Source of the DNA: Acidobacteriota bacterium
GTDB taxonomy: Bacteria; Acidobacteriota; Terriglobia; Bryobacterales; Bryobacteraceae
NCBI GenBank assembly: GCA_026393985.1
Contig: JAPKZB010000058.1
Location: 1-64,000 of the forward strand
Length of the DNA stretch: 64,000 bases
Direction: 5' to 3'
Positions 57,302 through 64,000 of the stretch are shown one piece after another (the stretch's first letter is position 1; each line of letters opens with the position of its first letter). A program made the translations under genes and the position numbers. Below the pieces are notes generated by a model that was not told the DNA's origin, did no database searches, and saw only the letters and a program-made list of their open reading frames with translations.

Positions 57302-58593
57302 TCCAACGGACCATCTCCCCGGTCGATGGCTCCGTTTACGCCGAACGCGAACTGACCACCAATTTTGACGCCCTGCTCGCGCCCCCGCCGCGGCTCTCCC
57401 TCGCCGAACGCATCGCCCTCTGCCAGTCGCTCCTCGCGCAGTTCGAAGCCGACGCCGACGCCATCGGCCACGAACTCACCTGGCAGATGGGCCGCCCCCT
57501 TCGCTACACCCCCAACGAGATCCGCCGCGGCTTCGCCGAACGCGCCCGCTACATGATCTCCATCGCCGAACAGTGCCTGGCTGACATCCCGGCCCCCGCC
57601 GGCTTCATCCGCAAAGAGCCCGTGGGCGTGGTCTTCACCATCGCCCCCTGGAACTACCCCTACCTGTGCGCCGTCAACTCCATCATCCCGGCGATTCTGG
57701 CCGGTGACGCCGTGCTCCTCAAAGCCTCGGCCCAGACGCCGCTGGTCGCCGAACGCTTCGCCGCCGCCCTGCCGCCGGAGATCCTCCGCTACGCCCATCT
57801 CTCGCACGACAGCGTCCTGCGCCTGGTCGCCGACCGGCGTATTGGCTTCGTTTCGTTCACCGGCTCGGTCGCCGGCGGCCGCCAGATCGAAGCCGCCGCC
57901 CGCGCCCCCCTCGCCCTCGAACTCGGCGGCAAAGATCCCGCCTACGTCCGCGCCGATGCCGACCTCGCCCATGCCGTTGAAAACCTCGTCGACGGCGCCA
58001 TGTTCAACTCCGGCCAATCCTGCTGCGGCGTCGAGCGCATCTACGTCGACCGCGCCGTCTACGCCGAATTCGTCGAACGCGCCGTCGCGCTCACCAGCCA
58101 ATACGTGCTCGGCAACCCGCTCGACCCCGCCACCACCCTCGGCCCCCTCGTCCGCCCCGCCGCCGCCGACTTCGTCCGCGCCCAGGTCGCCGAAGCCATC
58201 GCCCAGGGCGCCCACGCCCATCTCCAACTGCCCGACCCCGGCGGCGCCTACCTCCCGCCCCAGATCCTTACGGCCGTCAACCACTCCATGCGCGTCATGA
58301 CCGAAGAGACCTTCGGCCCCGTCGTCGGCATCATGCCCGTCGACTCGGAGGCCGAAGCCATCCATCTCATGAACGATAGCGCCTACGGCCTCACGGCCAG
58401 CATCTGGACCCGCGACCAGGCCGCCGCGCTCCGCATCGGCGCCCAGCTCGACACCGGCACCGTCTACCACAACCGCTGCGACTACCTCGCCCCCTCCCTT
58501 GCCTGGACCGGCGTCAAGGACTCGGGCCGCGGCGTCGCGCTCAGCGTCCTCGGCTTCTCCCAGTTCACCCGCCCCAAATCGTTTCTCCTATGA
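57298..58593 (+). CDS. NAD(P)-dependent aldehyde dehydrogenase
   Basis: 431 aa. Features: GVVFTIAPWNYPYLCAVNSIIPAILAGDAVLLKAS, GFVSFTGSVAGGRQ, general-base Glu in LALELGGKDPAYV (about 208), nucleophile C242 in SGQSCCG, and MTEETFGPVVGIMPV. Shorter than the usual 470-500 residues because it lacks part of the N-terminal segment, but all catalytic parts are present. By context it may act like PuuC on a gamma-glutamyl aldehyde. Starts and ends overlap both neighbours by 4 bp. Confidence 0.93.
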   Translation: MIQRTISPVDGSVYAERELTTNFDALLAPPPRLSLAERIALCQSLLAQFEADADAIGHELTWQMGRPLRYTPNEIRRGFAERARYMISIAEQCLADIPAPAGFIRKEPVGVVFTIAPWNYPYLCAVNSIIPAILAGDAVLLKASAQTPLVAERFAAALPPEILRYAHLSHDSVLRLVADRRIGFVSFTGSVAGGRQIEAAARAPLALELGGKDPAYVRADADLAHAVENLVDGAMFNSGQSCCGVERIYVDRAVYAEFVERAVALTSQYVLGNPLDPATTLGPLVRPAAADFVRAQVAEAIAQGAHAHLQLPDPGGAYLPPQILTAVNHSMRVMTEETFGPVVGIMPVDSEAEAIHLMNDSAYGLTASIWTRDQAAALRIGAQLDTGTVYHNRCDYLAPSLAWTGVKDSGRGVALSVLGFSQFTRPKSFLL

Positions 58594-60551
58594 TCCTCCC
58601 GCTCCTCGCCCTCGTCCTCTCCCCGGAGACCCTCCTCGACTGGCGCACCCCCAACCAGCCGCAGATCTCCCCCGACGGTCGCCGGATCGTCTACACCCTC
58701 GAAACCGCCGACCGCTTCAACGACCGGTTCGAGAACACGCTCTGGATGGTCTCGGTCGACGGAAAGGACCACCGGCCCATCGGCCCCGGCCGGCTCGCCC
58801 GCTGATCGCCGGACGGCGGTAAGCTCGCCTATCTCAAGCAGTCGCAGCTCTGGGTCCGCTGGATGGACACGGGCGCGGAAACAGCCATCACCAGCCTCGA
58901 AACCCCGCCCGCCGCCCTGAGCTGGTCCCCGGACGGCACCCAACTGGCGTTTCTCCGCCGCGTGGCCGGAACGCCCGAATGGTCCATCAAAATGCCCAAG
59001 GCGCCCGAAGGCGCCAAGTGGGCGGAACCGCCCTCGGTCGTCACCCGCCTCCGCTGGCGGGCCGATGGCATCGGCGGCGCGGGGCTGATCCCGAGCGGTT
59101 TCACGCACCTGTTCGTCGTGCCCGTCACCGGCGGCGCCCCGCGCCGGCTGTCGACCGGCGATTTCCAGCACGGCGGCGAACCCTCCTGGGCACCCGACGG
59201 CAAAACCATCTATCTCCACGCCGCCCGCGGCGCCAACGCCGACCACGAACTCTTCCCGGACGACATCTGGGCCTTCGACACCGCCACCGGCCGCCCCACC
59301 CGCATCACGCAGGCGAATGGTCCCGAGCAGAACCCCGTCGTCTCGCCCGACGGCAAGCGCATCGGCTGGCTCGGCTTCGTCGATCAAGGCAACGCCGCGC
59401 ACACCACCTCGCTCTGGATCGCCAACCGCGACGGGAGCGATCCCCGCAGCCTGGCCCAGGGCCTCGACCGCAACGTCAGCACGCCCGTCTGGGCCGCCGA
59501 CGGCAAGACGATCTACGCCGTCGTTGAAGACGCCGGCACCTCCGCCGTCTACTCCTTCGGCCTCGATGGCAACTACAAGCCGCTCACCGACGGCAAGCTC
59601 CGCCTCGCCACCGCCTACGCCGCGGCCGAAGCCATGACCATCGCCCGCAATGGCCAACTCGCCATCACCGGCTCGGCGCCCCTCCAGCCAAAGGAAGTTT
59701 ACACGTTCTCCGCCGCCGGCGGCGCCCCGGTCCGGCTCACCGATTCGAACGGCAGCCTCCTGGCCGCCCACCCGCTCGGCGCCGTCGAGGAGATTCGCTA
59801 CCCCAGCTTCGATGGCCGCTCGATCCAGGGCTGGATCATCAAGCCTCCCGGCTTCGACCCCGCCAAAAAGTACCCGCTCATCCTCGACATCCATGGCGGA
59901 CCGCACGCCATGTACGGCATCGAGTTCAACCACCAGATGCAGATGTACGCCGCCCGCGGCTTCGTCGTGCTTTATACCAATCCGCGCGGCTCCACCGGCT
60001 ACGGCGAATCCTTCGCCAACGTCATCCACGGCAGCTACCCGGGCGATGACTACCGCGATCTGATGGCCGGCGTCGATGCCGTCCTCGCCAAAGGCTACAT
60101 CGACCCCCAAAAGCTCTGCGTCACCGGCGGCAGCGGCGGCGGCATTCTCACGGCCTGGATCGTCACCCGCACCGACCGCTTCGCCGCCGCCGTCTCCCAG
60201 TACCCGGTCATTAACTGGTTCACCCAAACCGGTTCGGCCGACATTGGCCTGCTGATGACCCGCTGGATGAAGTCCATGCCCTGGGAAAACCCGAAGCAGT
60301 ACATCGACCATTCGCCGCTCTTCTTCGCCGACAAGGTGAAAACCCCCACCATGCTCATCACCGGCGAAGAGGATTGGCGCACCCCCATAGGCCAGACCGA
60401 AGAGTTCTACTTCGCCCTCAAGGCCCGCAAAATCGATACCGTCATGGTGCGCATTCCGCGCGAGCCCCACGGCATCCGCGGCGCCTTCCCTAGCCACCGC
60501 ATCGCCAAGGTCGAACACATCCTTGGCTGGTTTGCCAAGTACGTCCAGTAG
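58590..60551 (+). pseudogene. S9-family prolyl-oligopeptidase-like peptidase interrupted by in-frame TGA
   Basis: One reading frame from ATG 58590 to TAG 60551 (654 codons) encodes a complete S9 dipeptidyl/acylaminoacyl peptidase except for a TGA at 58803-58805. The codons around it read R-[stop]-SPDGGKLAYL. Other repeats in the same protein read SWSPDGTQLAF, so the lost codon is very probably the conserved Trp (TGG to TGA). Downstream, the propeller and hydrolase domain are intact: GGSGGG with Ser near codon 515, D595 in GEEDWRTP and H627 in EPHGI. The 3' part (from 58863) has no ribosome binding site. Either a young nonsense mutation, a sequencing error or TGA readthrough. It overlaps the aldehyde dehydrogenase by 4 bp and seems part of its operon. 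Confidence 0.85.
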
Positions 60552-61091
60552 TTACGGCTTCGGGTCGGTACGGTCGCGCTTTAACTGATCGGCCAGCCTG
60601 CCCGCCAGCTTTCCCAGGTTCTGGGGCGTCGAGTCCTTCGGACGGGCCATGGTCGACCAGATCACGTTGCCCGTCGCGCGCTGCACCAGGAAAAGATTGC
60701 CCCGGCCGCGTCCCCAGGAGTTGCTGCCCACCCGCGCCGCCAGCACCGACTCGTTCTCCTTGGCGTCCGCCAACGACAGCGACTTGGCCTCCGCCTTCTT
60801 TTTCTTGTTCTTGTCCTCCTCGGGTGGCGCTTCCGGCTTCGGCGCCGGCTTGGGGGCGTACAGGTCGGCCAGCTTCCGTTCAAACCCCTCGCCCACGCGG
60901 TCCGTCAGCACCGCGTCAGCCTTCTGCGGATCGGTCACCACCTGCACCACGCCGCTCCTGGTGAGCTGGCTGGCCAGGTACTGGTCGAGACCATTCGTCA
61001 TGGGGAGCAGGTAGACCGCCTTCACCTCGCGAACGGCCGGATCAACCGCCCACAGGCTCATCGCGCACAACAACATCGGGAGGAACTTCAT
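60552..61091 (-). CDS. Secreted protein of unknown function (179 aa)
   Basis: 179 aa. Signal peptide MKFLPMLLCAMSLWAV, a first domain VKAVYLLPMTNGLDQYLASQLTRSGVVQVVTDPQKADAVLTDRVG with a TolB/FlgO-like N-terminal fold appearance, then a Lys/Pro/Glu-rich linker (about 80-105) and a second part VGSNSWGRGRGNLFLVQRATGNVIWSTM. I do not recognise the family with certainty. It ends exactly where the convergent S9 frame ends (no gap) and starts 22 bp from the divergent glycosyltransferase. Confidence 0.7.
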   Translation of the reverse strand: MKFLPMLLCAMSLWAVDPAVREVKAVYLLPMTNGLDQYLASQLTRSGVVQVVTDPQKADAVLTDRVGEGFERKLADLYAPKPAPKPEAPPEEDKNKKKKAEAKSLSLADAKENESVLAARVGSNSWGRGRGNLFLVQRATGNVIWSTMARPKDSTPQNLGKLAGRLADQLKRDRTDPKP

Positions 61092-61113
61092 GCCTTCATG
61101 ATACCTTCAGAGT

Positions 61114-61785
61114 TTGTACAAAGGACTCCGGATTACAGTGATCATCCCCTGTCTGAACGAGGAGCAGGGAATTGAAAAAGTGTTGCGGCGCATGCCGGAG
61201 TTCGTCGACGAGGTCATCGTCGTCGACAACAACTCCACCGACCGCACCGCCGCCGTCGCCGAATCGCTCGGCGCGCGCGTCATCCGGGAGCATGTCCGCG
61301 GCTATGGCCGCGCCTACAAAAAAGGCTTCTCCGTCGCCGGCGGCGATGTCATCATCACCCTCGACGGCGACCACAGCTATCCGCCGGACGCCATCTCCTA
61401 CCTGCTCGAAGCCTTCCTCCACCTCGAAGCCGACTTCCTCAACGCCAGCCGCTTCCCCGTGCGCGACCGCCTGGCCATGAGCTTCAAACACAAGTTCGGC
61501 AACTTTGTGCTCTCCGTGGCCATGAGCCTGCTCTACTTCCGCTGGGTGCGCGACTCGCAGAGCGGCATGTGGGTCTTCCGCCGCTCCATCCTCGCCGACA
61601 TGCACCTCACCTCGGACGGCATGGCGTTCAGCGAAGAGATCAAGATCGAAGCCCTGAAGCGCTCCAGCATTCGCTTCAACGAGATCTCCATTCAATACTC
61701 CTCCCGCCTCGGCGAAATCAAGCTCAACCCATGGCGCGACGGCTTTTATAACCTCTGGTTCCTGGTCAAGAAACGATTCTCGTGA
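61114..61785 (+). CDS. Family 2 glycosyltransferase (dolichyl-phosphate mannosyltransferase-like)
   Basis: 223 aa. LRITVIIPCLNEEQGIEKVL, EVIVVDNNSTDRTAAVAESLGARVI, the D-x-D region TLDGDHSYPPDAI and the acceptor segment FRRSILADMHLTSDGMAFSEEIKIEA are typical of GT2 enzymes of the DPM1/GtrB type that transfer a sugar to a polyprenyl phosphate. No C-terminal membrane helices. The start is TTG at 61114 with no clear ribosome binding site. First of four tandem GT2 genes, probably a cell-surface glycan locus continuing past the window. Confidence 0.9.
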   Translation: MYKGLRITVIIPCLNEEQGIEKVLRRMPEFVDEVIVVDNNSTDRTAAVAESLGARVIREHVRGYGRAYKKGFSVAGGDVIITLDGDHSYPPDAISYLLEAFLHLEADFLNASRFPVRDRLAMSFKHKFGNFVLSVAMSLLYFRWVRDSQSGMWVFRRSILADMHLTSDGMAFSEEIKIEALKRSSIRFNEISIQYSSRLGEIKLNPWRDGFYNLWFLVKKRFS

Positions 61786-62666
61786 GCGTCACCGCCATCA
61801 TCCCCATGTGGAACCGGGCCGAACTGACCCGGCAATGCGTGGCGGCGCTGCGGCAACAGACCCGACCCTTCGACCGCATTCTCGTCGTCGACGACGGCTC
61901 CACCGAGCCTTACGACGGCGGCGATGTCCTGCGGCTGCCCCAAAACCGCGGCTTCGCCGCCGCCGTCAACGCCGGCTGGCGCGCGGCCACCACCAACCAC
62001 ATCGCCGTAATCAACAACGACGTCCGCCTCCACCCGGCCTGGCTCGAAAACCTCCTCGCCGCCGGCGGCTGGTTCGCCACCGGCAAACTCTACCGCCCCG
62101 ATGGCCTCCTCGATGGCGCCTTCGACCTGCTCAGCCGCGGCGGCTTCGCCTGGCGCGCCGGCCACGGCCGCTCGGACGGCGGGCCGTGGGATGTGCCGCG
62201 CCAGATCAACATGGCGTCGTTTACCGCCGTTCTGCTGCGTACCGAACTGCGGGAGAAGGTCGGCTATCTCGACGAGTCCTTCGGCACCTACTACGAGGAT
62301 GTCGAGTTTGGTGTCCGCTGCCGGCGGGCCGGGCTGCGCGGCCGCTACGTCCCGGCGGCCACCGGCTTGCACGAAGGCAGCGCGACCGCCGGCGCCTGGA
62401 GTGAGTTCACCGTCCGGCAGATTTCCACCAACCATGCGCGGCTGGTGGCCCAACACTGGGGAAAAAGACACCGCTGGGCCGTGTTGGCTGCCGAGTTCCT
62501 GTGGCGGCAGTTAGCCCGGCGCCGGGGCCACCGGGCGGTGTTCCCGGTTTTTCCGGTGCAACCGGCCGGGCCGCTCCCGTTCGACGACGCCCTCATCGAG
62601 TCACTGCAGCGGGAAACCGGCTTCGACACGTTTTGGCGCTGGTACTTCCGGCTGGTGCGGCCATGA
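61782..62666 (+). CDS. Family 2 glycosyltransferase (rhamnosyltransferase-like)
   Basis: 294 aa from GTG, overlapping the previous stop (GTGA). TAIIPMWNRAELTRQCV, RILVVDDGSTEPYDGG, NRGFAAAVNAGWRAA, INNDVRLHPAWLENLLAA, and the GT2 acceptor motif LDESFGTYYEDVEFGVRCRRAGLRGRYVP (about 162-190). WbbL-like rhamnosyltransferases have the same design; donor and acceptor are unknown. Confidence 0.9.
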   Translation: MSVTAIIPMWNRAELTRQCVAALRQQTRPFDRILVVDDGSTEPYDGGDVLRLPQNRGFAAAVNAGWRAATTNHIAVINNDVRLHPAWLENLLAAGGWFATGKLYRPDGLLDGAFDLLSRGGFAWRAGHGRSDGGPWDVPRQINMASFTAVLLRTELREKVGYLDESFGTYYEDVEFGVRCRRAGLRGRYVPAATGLHEGSATAGAWSEFTVRQISTNHARLVAQHWGKRHRWAVLAAEFLWRQLARRRGHRAVFPVFPVQPAGPLPFDDALIESLQRETGFDTFWRWYFRLVRP

Positions 62667-63574
62667 GCCCGGCCACCGCCGTCATCGTAACCTACAACTC
62701 TGGCGCGCATCTGGGCGCCGCCGTCGCCTCCTGCCGGCAGTTCGGCATTCCCGTGGTGATCGTCGATAACGCTTCCACCGACGGAACCGTCTTTCCCGGC
62801 GACGTCACCGTTTTGCGAAACGAAGCCAATCGCGGCTTTGCCGCCGCGGTCAATCAAGGCGTGCGCGCCCACAGCTCCCCGCTGACCTTGCTGCTCAATC
62901 CGGACGCGCGCCTGCTCACCGGGATTGCCCCTCTTTGCGACATCTGCGTCGCTAACCGACACACCGCTGCGGCCGGGTTACTGGTGGAGGCCAATGGGAA
63001 ACCGCAAAAAGGGTTTAGTATCCGGAGGTTACCGACCGCGGCGGCATTGGCTTGTGAAGTGCTTGGGATCAATCGGATCTTGCCCGGCAACCCCGTCAAT
63101 CAGGCTTATCGCTGCATGGATCTCGACTTGACCAAAACCCAAACCGTCGAACAACCGGCCGGGGCCTTGTTGCTATTCCGGCGCGACGATTGGGAGGAAC
63201 TTGGCGGCTTCGATGAGCGTTACTTTCCGGTCTGGTTTGAAGATGTCGATTTTGCCCGGCGTTTCCGCGATTTAGGGGGAACGATGGTCCTCGAGTCGTC
63301 GGTACTGGCGCTGCATGTTGGCGGTCACTCGGTGCAAAAACTGACCGACGCAAGCCGGATCCGGTTCTGGTATGGTAGCCTGCTTAGGTACGTTGTTCGG
63401 CATTTCGGGGCCGTTTCCAGGCGGCTGGTTGCAGGGTGCGTACTCTTCGGTCTGGCAGCAAGATGCGTCTTGGGGATTTTCCTGCTGCGGGGCTGGGCGG
63501 CCTTTGGCGCACACTTGGATTGCATTCGACTATCAGCCCGTTGTGTAGTTTTGGGGAAGATTAGAAACCACTAG
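62663..63574 (+). CDS. Family 2 glycosyltransferase with C-terminal hydrophobic region
   Basis: 303 aa; ATG 62663 overlaps the preceding stop (ATGA). TAVIVTYNSGAHLGAAV, VVIVDNASTDGTV, NRGFAAAVNQGVRAH, LLLNPDARLL, QPAGALLLFRRDDWEELGGFDERYFPVWFEDVDFARR and VLALHVGGHSVQK are the full GT2 rhamnosyltransferase set. The last 70 residues are hydrophobic and basic (AVSRRLVAGCVLFGLAARCVLGIFLLRG), likely membrane association. The frame is open further upstream but those residues are shadow sequence. Confidence 0.9.
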   Translation: MSPATAVIVTYNSGAHLGAAVASCRQFGIPVVIVDNASTDGTVFPGDVTVLRNEANRGFAAAVNQGVRAHSSPLTLLLNPDARLLTGIAPLCDICVANRHTAAAGLLVEANGKPQKGFSIRRLPTAAALACEVLGINRILPGNPVNQAYRCMDLDLTKTQTVEQPAGALLLFRRDDWEELGGFDERYFPVWFEDVDFARRFRDLGGTMVLESSVLALHVGGHSVQKLTDASRIRFWYGSLLRYVVRHFGAVSRRLVAGCVLFGLAARCVLGIFLLRGWAAFGAHLDCIRLSARCVVLGKIRNH

Positions 63575-63583
63575 ACAATCGAA

Positions 63584-64000
63584 ATGGCTCAACCTGATCT
63601 GGTATCCGTCACCATCGTCACCTTCAACAGCGGTCGTTTCATCAAGCGCTGCTTGGAGTCCGTGCTGTTGCAAAAATACCCGAGCCTCGAGGTGATTGTC
63701 ATTGACAATGATTCCACCGACGGCACCATCGACATCCTGGAGCAGTTTGAAGGTCGCTGCCGCATTGTTTACAACGATCACAACACCGGCTTTGCCGCCG
63801 CCCAGAACCAGGCGATCCACATCAGCCGCGGCGAATGGATCCTCACACTCAACCCCGACGTCCTGCTGTTGCCGAACTTCATCGCCCAGTTGGTCGAGGC
63901 GGGTTACCTGCATCCCCGGATCGGTTCCGTTTGCGGCAAACTGCTGACGATCAGCGCGACGTTCGACCTGCCGGACCGACCGCGCGTCGACTCCACGGGC
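63584..64000 (+). CDS. Family 2 glycosyltransferase, N-terminal part
   Basis: 139 codons up to the right edge of the window, no stop reached. LVSVTIVTFNSGRFIKRCLESV, EVIVIDNDSTDGTIDILEQF, NDHNTGFAAAQNQAIH and LTLNPDVLLLPNFIAQLVEAG are GT2 hallmarks closely related to the two preceding genes, so the set probably arose by duplication. The gap to the previous gene is 9 bp. Confidence 0.88.
   Translation, partial: MAQPDLVSVTIVTFNSGRFIKRCLESVLLQKYPSLEVIVIDNDSTDGTIDILEQFEGRCRIVYNDHNTGFAAAQNQAIHISRGEWILTLNPDVLLLPNFIAQLVEAGYLHPRIGSVCGKLLTISATFDLPDRPRVDSTG

Noticed and set aside
58803..58805. Selenocysteine codon or programmed readthrough
   Set aside because: The site aligns with a propeller Trp, not a redox Cys, and no clear SECIS-like hairpin was seen directly after it; a simple nonsense change or error is likelier.

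Overview
The window reads as chromosomal DNA of a high-GC Acidobacterium, most likely of the Bryobacter/Solibacter type. This placement is inferred from gene content and no search was run. The supporting content is a 1,100-residue Oar-like TonB receptor with an N-terminal carboxypeptidase-regulatory domain, a ThuA-domain secreted protein, many small secreted proteins with short signal peptides, SYLF and UMF1-family proteins, very tight gene packing, and frequent GTG/TTG starts. No tRNA, rRNA, insertion sequence, prophage or CRISPR array was seen.

Layout. 1-8 kb: the end of a NicO-type Ni/Co exporter, a 45-aa secreted lysine-rich peptide, a tandem cyclophilin, a secreted laminin-G-like protein, a ThuA protein, gap (GAPDH) and the TonB receptor, closed by a strong terminator. 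8-10.5 kb: an unrecognised 529-aa protein and a lone thiG. 10.6-28.9 kb: a type VI secretion locus, tssB-tssC-hcp-tagJ-tssA-tssE-tssF-tssG-tssH(clpV), led by a near-consensus promoter. A spike/cargo module follows: extended VgrG, LysM/peptidoglycan-binding protein, unknown 673-aa helical protein, PAAR protein with a helical insertion, and an exported beta-lactamase-fold hydrolase. The baseplate, sheath, tube, spike and recycling ATPase are all encoded here, but tssJ, tssK, tssL and tssM are not.

28.9-42 kb: secreted hydrolase, UMF1 transporter, choice-of-anchor-like protein, AcuI-like reductase, NIPSNAP protein, an AddB/AddA-like helicase-nuclease pair, a methyltransferase and an unknown gene. 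42-48.4 kb: fliD with a small partner behind a candidate sigma-28 promoter, small secreted proteins, a SYLF protein, a methyltransferase-like fragment, an MrfA-type helicase, a PilZ protein and a cloverleaf-like inverted-repeat region. 48.4-55.2 kb: small membrane protein, uvrA, a CPBP protease, mtnA, then groEL and groES behind a CIRCE operator. 55.2-61.1 kb: a glutamine-synthetase-like ligase, SDR and aldehyde dehydrogenase that look like a gamma-glutamyl-amine catabolic operon, followed by an S9 peptidase interrupted by an in-frame TGA. 61.1-64 kb: four tandem family-2 glycosyltransferases, the last cut by the window edge.

The top strand is strongly G-rich at the left end and C-rich from about 15 kb onward whatever the gene direction. 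This suggests a replichore boundary (probably the terminus) or a rearrangement near 5-14 kb. The best candidates for undescribed biology are the T6SS cargo module at 24.6-28.9 kb, the structured leader candidate of the PilZ gene, and the TGA-interrupted peptidase.
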